Assembly: GCA_018648445.1 (NCBI GenBank)
Contig: JABGRG010000051.1
Location: forward strand, 1 to 26,677
Origin: Rhodospirillales bacterium
GTDB lineage: Bacteria > Pseudomonadota > Alphaproteobacteria > Rhodospirillales_A > JACZKS01
Reading direction: 5' to 3'
DNA length: 26,677 nucleotides
The notes below the pieces were generated by a model that was not told the origin of the DNA, did not search any database, and was given only the letters and a program-made list of their open reading frames with translations. Each line of letters starts with the position of its first letter. Within the stretch, counting starts at the first letter, position 1. The position numbers and the translations under genes are program-made. Of the stretch, positions 1 through 7,394 are shown piece by piece.

Positions 1-1734
1 AAGTTCATCGGCGAAAACCCTTTTGATTGCCACAATTGCGCCGGGTCTTCCCGGCAGAAGAAAGAGAGCCGGAGACAACAGCGCCTCAAGTTCCTGAAGC
101 GGTATATCCTCAACCTGAGCAGATGACGTTTTGATCGGTATGCGTTGGTTTGAGTTTTCGTATATGGCGATATTTGATGGCAGTTCTACGCCGACAAGAG
201 ACTTCAATGATTTCCTGATGCCGCCCCATGACTCTTCATCGACAACGTCACCAATGGAAACCTTGTGCAACGTCGTCCCATGCTCTTCATTTCCAGGTTC
301 GGGGCGAAAGCCATGTGCGAGGGCAATTTTTCTCGTAACCGGATGGCCGGGAAGTAAATGCAGGTACAATCGGGCTGGCGCATCCGAGCTTGCTGCCTTG
401 CATATCCTGTCAAGCGTATGCTCGATAGCCGTTACTGCGGTAGATGAGTCCTCGTTTGCACACAGAAATATACTCCCGACCTTCCTCGGGTTTTGCGTCA
501 GATTCCACGAAGAAAATGAGATGATGCCAGCTGCTTCGCTGAGGATAATGTGATTGTGAGGGGACATATAGTCTCCCTGAAACAGGGCTTTTTCTATGGT
601 CTCAGGCGGGACATGTTGACCTGTCAGGAAGGAAAAGGCATCCTTCTTTAAGGCGTCTGTCAAAGAACTGGATGATACCTCTTTGTCATCGATGCGCGCC
701 ACATGATCTAAGATGACATCATCTGCACCCTCGGAATTGGCGTCAGCGAAGTCAGAGACGCCCAAAACATCTAGGCCAAATTTCGACTGAAGATGATCAT
801 GTGCGCGAAGGATCGCTTTTTCACTGGTAATAAATCCTGCGATCCTATGGTGAATTGCTGTTGCAATGTGGCGGAGGTCGGATTTGTCTTGGACAGTTAG
901 AATGCCTTGCGCGTCTCGTTCTGGAAAAATGATTCCGGCCAATTGCCGCTCGATGTCTTCAATTTCTCCACGTTTTGGCACCGGGAGTATATTCATCTGA
1001 AGTGCGATCTGGAGATGAGGATCGTCAGGGAATTTTTTGGAGTTTCTCTGAAGTTCCTCGATAAATTCCTCCGCTATCACCGGACGAATGTCGTTACTAA
1101 ATCCGGCTTTAAAGATCGAACCAGCGTCTTTGCTCCGCACTCGTCTCTTACTGACGTCAAACAGAACATTCAAATCGATCGCATAGATCGGCGTTTTCGA
1201 GCTGTAGTTGCCTGAGATGCCAAGACTGGGAAGATGCCTGCGCCCTTTCGGAGCCATAAGATCAAATAGGCTAGGCGTGTCGAGGTCACGGACACGATGG
1301 TAGAGTAGCCTGTTGCGAGAACTCCCGCCGGGAAGTGTTCTGACGGTACGAAATCCCATTCGCTCATAAAAAGCGTTTGCTCCGGACAGGTCGCTTGCGA
1401 CTTTAGCGCTCAGGCTCAAAAACATGCGTTCTTGCGCATAGTTAACCAATTCATCCATGAGCGCATGTGCGACGCCGTCCTTGCGGGATTCTGGTCTGCA
1501 ATAGATCTGCATGACCTTGCCGTAGGGAAACACGCCCCCGAACATTAGGTGTCCAAGAAATTTTCCTTCATCGTTGACGGCAACGAACAGCTTCCCTTGT
1601 TCTGCCGCTTGTCTGTACGCATTTGGCGGTAGAAAACCGAGGGCGTCCCGTTCTGTGTCAGCACCCTGGCGAGCCTCATCAATATACGGCTCCACCTCTT
1701 CGAAGGACTTCCGAATTCCAAACGTCTTGGTCAA
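1..1734 (-). CDS. GNAT acetyltransferase-PIN domain fusion protein (partial, C-terminus off the left edge)
   Basis: The minus frame is open from 1734 to the window edge (578 codons, no stop). It starts at a TTG (1734-1732) with GGAGG six bases upstream (1745-1741). Residues 1-148 are a clear GNAT domain: acetyl-CoA loop near R84-A89 in MQIYCRPESRKDGVAHAL, then ANAFYERMGF at 119-128. Residues about 183-325 resemble a PIN nuclease: IYAIDLNVLFDV with D187, acidic E222/E223, DLRHIATAIHH with D286, and TSEKAI with E305 where Asp is more usual. Residues about 365-490 look like a second, degenerate GNAT fold ending RKIALAHGF. The last residues (LLPGRPGAIVAIKRVFADEL) could begin an ASCH/EVE-like RNA-binding domain, but this is speculative on a truncated end. 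By eye the gene is AT-richer than the housekeeping genes, which suggests acquisition. GNAT and PIN domains both occur in tRNA-targeting toxins; no antitoxin gene is visible. Substrate unknown. Confidence 0.85.
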   Translation of the reverse strand, partial: MTKTFGIRKSFEEVEPYIDEARQGADTERDALGFLPPNAYRQAAEQGKLFVAVNDEGKFLGHLMFGGVFPYGKVMQIYCRPESRKDGVAHALMDELVNYAQERMFLSLSAKVASDLSGANAFYERMGFRTVRTLPGGSSRNRLLYHRVRDLDTPSLFDLMAPKGRRHLPSLGISGNYSSKTPIYAIDLNVLFDVSKRRVRSKDAGSIFKAGFSNDIRPVIAEEFIEELQRNSKKFPDDPHLQIALQMNILPVPKRGEIEDIERQLAGIIFPERDAQGILTVQDKSDLRHIATAIHHRIAGFITSEKAILRAHDHLQSKFGLDVLGVSDFADANSEGADDVILDHVARIDDKEVSSSSLTDALKKDAFSFLTGQHVPPETIEKALFQGDYMSPHNHIILSEAAGIISFSSWNLTQNPRKVGSIFLCANEDSSTAVTAIEHTLDRICKAASSDAPARLYLHLLPGHPVTRKIALAHGFRPEPGNEEHGTTLHKVSIGDVVDEESWGGIRKSLKSLVGVELPSNIAIYENSNQRIPIKTSSAQVEDIPLQELEALLSPALFLLPGRPGAIVAIKRVFADEL

Positions 1735-1888
1735 TACGTTCCTCCAACCAAAAAATCGCCTTCTAGCCAAGAAAGCGTCACCGCACTTAATGGTTGCTAA
1801 GCATGACTAGTTTCTCGGGGCGGGTCAACGCTATCGAAGAACCGCAAGGTTATGGTGACGTCACACATTTCCCCCCTACCACCGGGTT

Positions 1889-1931
1889 CAAAGGGACCGA
1901 GTCCCTTTGCGGGTCTGGGCGGAGCCCGGGC
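1889..1931. repeat. Tandem intergenic hairpins (REP-like)
   Basis: CAAAGGGA (1889-1896), loop CCGAG, then TCCCTTTG (1902-1909) forms a perfect 8-bp stem. It is followed by CTGGGC GGA GCCCGG (6 bp with one G-T pair) and the palindrome GCCCGGGC (1924-1931). Two close GC-rich hairpins outside genes are typical of repetitive extragenic palindromes. Neither is followed by a T-run, so they do not look like intrinsic terminators. Confidence 0.6.
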
Positions 1932-1945
1932 TTTCTTTGTGAATT

Positions 1946-1963
1946 GCGTTCAAACGCCACGCA
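1946..1963 (+). repeat. Truncated copy of the 40-bp repeat
   Basis: GCGTTCAAACGCCACGC differs by one base from the first 17 bases of the repeat that begins at 1977 and again at 3453. The match ends after GCCACGC, so this is a short partial copy 31 bases upstream of the full one. Confidence 0.55.
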
Positions 1964-1976
1964 GTTCTTCTGTAAT

Positions 1977-2048
1977 GCGTTCAAGCGCCACGCGGGCTGC
2001 GCTCCCGCTTGGTCGCAAGTCGTCGCGCTCCGGCGCTTCTCCGGGCTT
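1977..2048 (+). repeat. Dispersed repeat, copy A
   Basis: Positions 1977-2016 are identical over 40 bases to 3453-3492. The following about 32 bases are similar but diverged, both ending in TCCGGGCTT. The core can form a hairpin: CCACGCGGG, loop CTGCGCT, CCCGCTTGG, with one mismatch in a 9-bp stem. This is a REP-like dispersed element. With copy B it brackets the FrhB-like gene as direct repeats about 1.48 kb apart. Confidence 0.8.
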
Positions 2049-2172
2049 ATCCGTGGATGCCTTGCTTTTTGCCGGTTTATTGTCTGACCCAACAGCCGCC
2101 CATAACCGTTATGTGTTAACGTCGGGTGTGGCACTGTGCTGACGGATTTTCTGAATATTGAAGAGGCTTGGA

Positions 2173-3429
2173 GTGACTTTGCGAGATATAGACGACGTTG
2201 TCGGTGCCGGGCTTTGCGCGGGGTGCGGGATCTGCGAGAGCATGGCGGGGCGTGATGCCATTGAAATGCGGCTTACCGGCGAGGGGCGTATTCGCCCTCA
2301 AATAAAGAAATCCGTCGATCCCGCATTGATGGATCAGATCATGCGGGTCTGTCCCGGCGTTATCATCACAGGTCCGAAAGAAGATCAGGCCGGTCTTTCC
2401 CTTCATCCTGTCTGGGGTCCCATTGCCAGTTTGCACAAAGGCTGGGCTGGTGATGATCGGGTGCGGTTTCATGCGGCGGCTGGTGGTGTGCTGACGTCCC
2501 TTGGCATGTATCTTATCCGGTCCCGCAAGGTGGACGCCGTGTTGCACATAAAGGCTTCGGCGGACAATCCAGTGCTTAGCGATGCGTGGATCAGCCGCAC
2601 CGAGCAAGATGTTTATGATGGGGCGCAATCGCGATATGGGCCGGGCGCGTCCCTTACCGCCGTTCACGAATTGCTGGATGAGGGCGTCACCTTTGCCGTC
2701 ATTGGCAAGCCATGCGATGTGTCGGCTATTCGCAATCTACAAAACATCGACAAACGGGCCGTCGCGCAGATTCCGTATGTCCTGACCCTATTCTGCGGCG
2801 GCACCCTTAGCCTGACGACTGCCCATCGCATGGCCGAAGGTATGGGCGCATCTCCCGACGAACTCAGCCTGTTCCGGTATCGGGGAGAGGGCTGGCCCGG
2901 TACCGCACATATGGAAACCCGTGACGGACGTGCGTTTGATCTGACGTATGAGCAGGCGTGGATGGATGAGACAGGTCCGTGGAAGTACGACTTGCCGTTT
3001 CGCTGCAAGATTTGCCCCGATGCCATTGGGGAAACGGCCGATATTTCCGTGCCGGACGGATGGGTTATGAAAGACGGCAAACCCGTCTATGACGAGGCGC
3101 CAGGGGTCAATCTTGTCATTGCCCGGACACCCGAAGGGGTCGAACTGGCCAATGCCGCCGAAACTGATGGCGCGCTGGTTCGTTCGCCTTTCACCCAGTC
3201 GGAATTGTCCGAGATGCACACGGACCATTGGGCACGTAAAACGCATTGGCCCGTGCGCCTGTGGGCCTTGCGCATGGCCGGACAACCGACGTTGATCGTT
3301 CGTCGATACAGGATGCTTTCAGCACTGTGCGCGGCAGGGTTTTGGCGCTCTTTGGGGTCTTTTCTGGGTACGTTTCGCCGCGCCGGAAAGAAGCTGAACC
3401 GCGAAATCGGGTTTACCAACTCCGACTAA
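2173..3429 (+). CDS. FrhB/coenzyme F420 hydrogenase beta subunit family iron-sulfur protein
   Basis: The 418-residue product matches the FrhB/FdhB (COG1035) family of Fe-S flavoproteins, which pass electrons between ferredoxin-type partners and a flavin or deazaflavin substrate. The N-terminus has C15-x2-C18-x2-C21 (GLCAGCGIC) with a further Cys at about 60 (RVCPG). A second cysteine pair, C278 and C281, lies in FRCKICPDAIGETADIS, the family's Fe-S signature. I chose GTG 2173 because GAAGAGG sits six bases upstream; the frame is also open from a TTG at 2158. Some relatives reduce F420 or chlorophyll intermediates, but no F420, hydrogenase or photosynthesis genes are nearby, so the substrate is unknown. 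The gene stands alone between two copies of a dispersed repeat. Confidence 0.85.
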   Translation: MTLRDIDDVVGAGLCAGCGICESMAGRDAIEMRLTGEGRIRPQIKKSVDPALMDQIMRVCPGVIITGPKEDQAGLSLHPVWGPIASLHKGWAGDDRVRFHAAAGGVLTSLGMYLIRSRKVDAVLHIKASADNPVLSDAWISRTEQDVYDGAQSRYGPGASLTAVHELLDEGVTFAVIGKPCDVSAIRNLQNIDKRAVAQIPYVLTLFCGGTLSLTTAHRMAEGMGASPDELSLFRYRGEGWPGTAHMETRDGRAFDLTYEQAWMDETGPWKYDLPFRCKICPDAIGETADISVPDGWVMKDGKPVYDEAPGVNLVIARTPEGVELANAAETDGALVRSPFTQSELSEMHTDHWARKTHWPVRLWALRMAGQPTLIVRRYRMLSALCAAGFWRSLGSFLGTFRRAGKKLNREIGFTNSD

Positions 3430-3445
3430 CTGCCGGGGGTTTTTT
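3418..3445 (+). terminator. Possible intrinsic terminator of the FrhB-like gene
   Basis: AACTCC (3418-3423) can pair with GGGGTT (3436-3441), with one G-T pair, followed by four more Ts. The 5' arm overlaps the end of the coding region. The stem is short, so the call is weak; the G-run followed by six Ts just after the stop codon is the main support. Confidence 0.35.
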
Positions 3446-3452
3446 AAGAGTA

Positions 3453-3522
3453 GCGTTCAAGCGCCACGCGGGCTGCGCTCCCGCTTGGTCGCTAGTCGGT
3501 CGCTACGCTTCCCTCCGGGCTT
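3453..3522 (+). repeat. Dispersed repeat, copy B
   Basis: Same orientation as copy A, with a perfect 40-base core at 3453-3492 and a diverged tail to 3522. It lies 23 bases after the FrhB-like stop codon and just upstream of the candidate typA promoter. Confidence 0.8.
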
Positions 3523-3535
3523 GTTGTCGGGGGGG

Positions 3536-3563
3536 TTGCTCTGGCGGCGCGCATCGCTATACT
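3536..3563 (+). promoter_or_regulatory. Candidate sigma-70 promoter for typA
   Basis: TTGCTC (3536-3541), 16 bases, TATACT (3558-3563). It predicts a start near 3570 and a leader of about 100 bases before the TTG of typA. It is the best hexamer pair in the gap between the repeat and the gene. Confidence 0.4.
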
Positions 3564-3667
3564 GCGCCACCGCGCCGCGACCGGGCCGTGAGCTTTCCGG
3601 GTGCCGCCGCGCCACTTTCCGCAAAACGAAATGCCATCCATATAGAATAGAAGAGAGCGCCCAGACC

Positions 3668-5488
3668 TTGGACCTGCGCAATATTGCCATTATCGCCCAT
3701 GTTGACCACGGCAAGACGACCCTGGTTGATGCCTTGCTGCGTCAGAGCGGCATTTTTCACGCCAAGCAGAATGTTGCCGAACGGGCCATGGATTCCATGG
3801 ATCAGGAGCGCGAGCGCGGCATTACCATCTTGTCGAAGTGCACCTCCATCGAATGGCGGGGCATGCGCATCAACGTGGTGGACACCCCCGGCCATGCCGA
3901 TTTCGGCGGCGAGGTGGAGCGCATTCTGGGCATGGTCGACGGCGTTCTTTTGCTGGTGGACGCCGTTGAAGGGGCCATGCCGCAAACCAAGTTCGTGACG
4001 GCCAAGGCGCTGGCTTTGGGGCTGAAGCCCATCGTGGTGGTCAACAAGGTGGACCGGCCCGAACAACGGGTCGAAGAGGTGCATGAGGAAGTGTTTGATC
4101 TGTTCGCCGCCCTGGGTGCTACGGACGAGCAGCTTGACTTCCCGGTTTTGTACGCGTCCTCCAAGGAAGGCTGGGCCTCGACCGAGCCGGGCGTGGTCGG
4201 CAAGGATCTGGACTGTTTGGTGGAGCGCATTGTCGAACATGTGGCGTCGCCCGAGGTGCAGCCGGACGGGGCCTTTACCATGCTAGCGACAACGCTGGAA
4301 TCCGACCCGTACCTGGGCCGGGTGCTAACGGGGCGCATCCAGTCGGGTTTCGTCACGACCAACATGACCGTCAAGGCCATGAACCCCGAAAGTGAAGAGG
4401 TGGAAACGACGCGTCTTTCCAAGGTTCTGGTGTTCCGGGGTTTAAAGCGCATTGGCGTCGAGCGGGCCGAAGCGGGTGACATCGTGGCGCTGGCCGGGTT
4501 CACCAAGGCGACCGTGGCCGACACCCTGTGCGATGTGGAAATCACCGGGTCCATCGGCGGCGTGCCGGTTGATCCGCCGACCCTGTCCATGACCTTTTCC
4601 ATTAACGATTCGCCCTTTGCAGGCCAGGATGGCAGCAAGGTGACGTCGCGCATGATCCGCGACCGCCTGATGCGCGAAGCCGAGGGCAACGTGGCCATTC
4701 GCGTGACCGAAACCGCCGACAAGGACGCCTTCGAGGTGGCCGGGCGGGGCGAGCTGCAACTGGGCGTGCTGATCGAGACGTTGCGGCGCGAAGGCTACGA
4801 GCTGTCCATCTCGCGGCCGCGCGTTCTGTACCGCACCGATCCCGACACCGGCGCGCGCACCGAACCCATTGAAGAAATTCAGGTGGACGTGGACGATGAA
4901 TTTTCCGGCATCGTGGTCGAGGCCGTCAGCGTTCGCAAAGGCGAATTGATGGACATGCGCCCGTCGGGCGGCGGCAAGACGCGCATGACGTTTCATGCGC
5001 CGTCGCGCGGGCTCATCGGGTATCACGGCGAGTTCATGACCGAAACCCGGGGCACCGGCGTGCTCAACCGCATTTATCACGGTTACGCGCCTTACAAGGG
5101 GGCCATTCCGGGGCGGCGCAGCGGGGTGCTCATTTCCAGCTCCACCGGTTCGGCGGTGCCTTATGCCCTGAACGGTCTGGAAGGGCGCGGCCCGCTGTTC
5201 GTGGAGCCGGGCACCAAGATATATGAGGGCATGATCGTGGGCGAGCATACGCGGCCCAACGATCTGATCGTCAATCCGCTCAAAACCAAGCACCTGACCA
5301 ATATTCGCGCCTCGGGCAAGGACGACGCCATTCGCCTCTCGCCCGCTCGCCGCCTGCGCCTGGAACCGGCCATCGCCTACATTGGCGATGACGAGTTGGT
5401 GGAAGTGACGCCCAAAACCATCCGCCTGCGTAAACGACTGCTTAACCCGCATGATCGTAAAAGGGCTGAACGCGCCGCCGAGGAGTAG
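3668..5488 (+). CDS. typA: Translational GTPase TypA/BipA
   Basis: TypA/BipA is a ribosome-binding GTPase of the EF-G family needed for ribosome assembly and growth under stress or cold. G1 is AHVDHGKTTL at residues 10-19, followed by DTPGHADF (G3), NKVD (G4) and the SSKEG region (G5), then EF-Tu domain 2, EF-G-like domains and the TypA C-terminal domain. From TTG 3668 the product is 606 residues, matching the usual length of about 605-610, and begins MDLRNIAIIAHVDHG as in homologues. The frame is open upstream to 3485, but that part runs through the repeat and promoter and is not protein-like. It heads a plus-strand group with the permease and macro-domain genes; 56 bases separate it from the permease. 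Confidence 0.96.
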   Translation: MDLRNIAIIAHVDHGKTTLVDALLRQSGIFHAKQNVAERAMDSMDQERERGITILSKCTSIEWRGMRINVVDTPGHADFGGEVERILGMVDGVLLLVDAVEGAMPQTKFVTAKALALGLKPIVVVNKVDRPEQRVEEVHEEVFDLFAALGATDEQLDFPVLYASSKEGWASTEPGVVGKDLDCLVERIVEHVASPEVQPDGAFTMLATTLESDPYLGRVLTGRIQSGFVTTNMTVKAMNPESEEVETTRLSKVLVFRGLKRIGVERAEAGDIVALAGFTKATVADTLCDVEITGSIGGVPVDPPTLSMTFSINDSPFAGQDGSKVTSRMIRDRLMREAEGNVAIRVTETADKDAFEVAGRGELQLGVLIETLRREGYELSISRPRVLYRTDPDTGARTEPIEEIQVDVDDEFSGIVVEAVSVRKGELMDMRPSGGGKTRMTFHAPSRGLIGYHGEFMTETRGTGVLNRIYHGYAPYKGAIPGRRSGVLISSSTGSAVPYALNGLEGRGPLFVEPGTKIYEGMIVGEHTRPNDLIVNPLKTKHLTNIRASGKDDAIRLSPARRLRLEPAIAYIGDDELVEVTPKTIRLRKRLLNPHDRKRAERAAEE

Positions 5489-5544
5489 CGATCTTTGCGC
5501 GCTTCCGCGCGGCGTTAACCGCGTGCGCGAGGAGACGGCCAACC

Positions 5545-6888
5545 ATGCAGACATGGCTCCAATCGGCAAAGGTGTATCTGGACCGGCGCGTCATCACCGT
5601 CCTGTTTCTGGGGTTTTCCAGCGGATTGCCGATCCTTTTGGTCTATTCGACCCTGTCGGCGTGGCTGTCGGAAGCGGGCGTTTCCAAAACCGCCATCGGC
5701 CTGTTTAGCTGGGCCAGCATCGCCTACGGTTTCAAGTATTTATGGTCGCCGCTGGTTGACCGCATGCCGCTGCCACTGCTGACCAGCCTGTTAGGCCAGC
5801 GGCGCGGCTGGATGATTTTTTCGCAATTCGCCGTTATCGCCGGAATGCTGGGCCTGGGGTCTTCCGATCCGTCCGCCAATCTTTGGATAGTGGCTTTCTG
5901 GGCAGTAACCCTGGCTTTTGCGTCGGCTACCCAGGACATCGTCATTGACGCCTACCGCGTGGAAATTCTCGACATAGATCAGCTGGGTGCTGGCGCGGGC
6001 AATATCGTGATGGGCTATCGCATCGGCATGGTCGCGGCCGGCGGTGGCGCGCTGGTGGTGGCCGATGTCGCGGGTTGGTTCTGGGCCTATGCGGCCATGG
6101 CGGGCTTGATGGGGATCGGTGTTATCACGGTCCTGCTGACACCCGAACCCAAACGCGTACAGACGGAAGAATCAAAAGCGCTGGAGGAACGCGGCGTCGC
6201 CTTCATGGAACGCAACGCCCATCTTCCCGGGCGGCTTCAGGAGTTGGCGGGCTGGATTTATAAGGCGGTGGTTTGCCCCTTTGCCGACTTCATGACGCGG
6301 CCCAACTGGATCATCATTTTGCTGTTCATCGCCTTTTACAAGTACGGCGACGCGCTGCTGGGCGTGATGGCCAATCCGTTCTATCTGGAGATCGGTTTCT
6401 CCAAGACCGAGATCGGTGTCATCAGTAAAGGCTACGGCGTTCTCATGACCATCGCGGGTGGCTTGCTCGGCGGTATCATTGTGTTCAAATGGGGTATCCT
6501 GCGGGCCTTATTGTTCTGCGGGGTGCTGCAGGGACTATCGAACCTGATCTTCGCGGCGCAGGCTTACGTCGGTTATTCGGTGCCCATGCTGACCGTCACC
6601 ATTAGCGTTGAGAACTTCACCGGCGGCATGGGAACGGCGGCGTTTGTCGCTTATCTGTCCAGCCTGTGCAATCTGGCCTATACGGCGACGCAGTATGCGC
6701 TGGTGTCATCGTTCATGGCGTTCGCGCGGACCATCTTCGCCTCGGGCGGGGGCTGGCTGGCCGACAATGTGGACTGGGTCAGCTACTTTATTATTACGAC
6801 GGGCGCGGCGCTGCCCGGGTTGGCGCTGCTCATTTGGATGATGCGAAAATTCCCGCCGCAGGAGGCGGCGCGGGCGGAGGAACCGTGA
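5545..6888 (+). CDS. ampG: AmpG-type muropeptide MFS permease
   Basis: A 447-residue polytopic inner-membrane protein of the major facilitator superfamily. The segment [15 protein letters not shown] at about residues 129-143 is the AmpG signature, and the N-terminal [21 protein letters not shown] is typical of the family. AmpG imports GlcNAc-anhydroMurNAc peptides from cell-wall turnover for recycling, and in many bacteria this feeds beta-lactamase induction. Start ATG 5545 has GAGGAG about ten bases upstream. No ampR, ampD or beta-lactamase gene is present in the window. Its stop codon overlaps the start of the macro-domain gene, so the two are probably translationally coupled. Confidence 0.9.
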   Translation: MQTWLQSAKVYLDRRVITVLFLGFSSGLPILLVYSTLSAWLSEAGVSKTAIGLFSWASIAYGFKYLWSPLVDRMPLPLLTSLLGQRRGWMIFSQFAVIAGMLGLGSSDPSANLWIVAFWAVTLAFASATQDIVIDAYRVEILDIDQLGAGAGNIVMGYRIGMVAAGGGALVVADVAGWFWAYAAMAGLMGIGVITVLLTPEPKRVQTEESKALEERGVAFMERNAHLPGRLQELAGWIYKAVVCPFADFMTRPNWIIILLFIAFYKYGDALLGVMANPFYLEIGFSKTEIGVISKGYGVLMTIAGGLLGGIIVFKWGILRALLFCGVLQGLSNLIFAAQAYVGYSVPMLTVTISVENFTGGMGTAAFVAYLSSLCNLAYTATQYALVSSFMAFARTIFASGGGWLADNVDWVSYFIITTGAALPGLALLIWMMRKFPPQEAARAEEP

Positions 6889-7394
6889 CGTCCCGCATGT
6901 CCGTCATAACCGGTGATATCACGGTGCTCGACGTGGATGCCATCGTCAACGCCGCCAACGAGTCTCTCTTGGGCGGCGGCGGGGTGGACGGGGCCATTCA
7001 CCGCGCGGCCGGACCGGGACTATTGGCCGAATGCCGCACCCTTGGCGGCTGCCCTACGGGCGAGGCCAAAATAACCGGCGGCCATGATCTTGCCGCCCGT
7101 CACGTGATCCATACGGTGGGGCCGGTGTGGCATGGCGGGACACAGGGCGAGGAAGGGATGCTGGCCAGCTGCTATCGGCGCTCGCTGGAGGTGGCGGCGG
7201 AGAACGGTCTGCAAAGCATCGCCTTTCCGGCCATCAGCACCGGCGTTTACCGTTTTCCGCTGAGCCGCGCGGCGGCCATCGCGACGCGCACCGTCGCCGA
7301 TTTTCTGGCCCATGACGGTGGCTTGAATAGTGTGATCTTCTGTTGTTTCAGCGCGGATTCGGCGGCTCTTCACCAAGCGGCCCTAGAACGCTGA
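6885..7394 (+). CDS. Macro-domain protein, O-acetyl-ADP-ribose deacetylase (YmdB-like)
   Basis: A 169-residue single macro domain of the MacroD/YmdB type. These hydrolyse O-acetyl-ADP-ribose and can remove mono-ADP-ribose from acidic residues. [20 protein letters not shown] and [14 protein letters not shown] form the ADP-ribose pocket; N25 and D35 sit at the catalytic positions known for Ymd[14 protein letters not shown] supplies the phosphate-binding loop. Start GTG 6885 overlaps the permease stop (GTGA) and has GGAGG four bases upstream; an ATG at 6897 is an alternative. The 3' end overlaps the convergent phosphate transporter gene by 12 bases. Confidence 0.92.
   Translation: MTSRMSVITGDITVLDVDAIVNAANESLLGGGGVDGAIHRAAGPGLLAECRTLGGCPTGEAKITGGHDLAARHVIHTVGPVWHGGTQGEEGMLASCYRRSLEVAAENGLQSIAFPAISTGVYRFPLSRAAAIATRTVADFLAHDGGLNSVIFCCFSADSAALHQAALER

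Larger units (their letters stand above)
1735..2172. other. Gene-free, repeat-rich interval
   Basis: No convincing gene lies here; the short open frames run through palindromic repeats. The interval holds two adjacent hairpins (1889-1931), a truncated repeat copy (1946-1963) and a full repeat copy (1977-2048). A weak minus-strand promoter candidate for the GNAT-PIN gene is TTGACC (1828-1823), 17 bases, CATGCT (1805-1800); the -10 is poor. No clear promoter for the plus-strand gene downstream was found. Confidence 0.6.

Noticed and set aside
131..553. Plus-strand open frame of 140 codons inside the left-edge gene
   Set aside because: The opposite strand has a single open frame over 1-1734 with recognisable domains and a good start, so this is an antisense shadow.
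1794..2142. Several overlapping short open frames on both strands in the repeat-rich gap
   Set aside because: They run through palindromic repeats, lack ribosome-binding sites and have low-complexity products; the same peptide string recurs after 3450 because the DNA repeat recurs.
3485..3667. N-terminal extension of typA
   Set aside because: The open frame extends upstream, but this part covers the repeat and promoter and has no counterpart in TypA; TTG 3668 gives the usual length.
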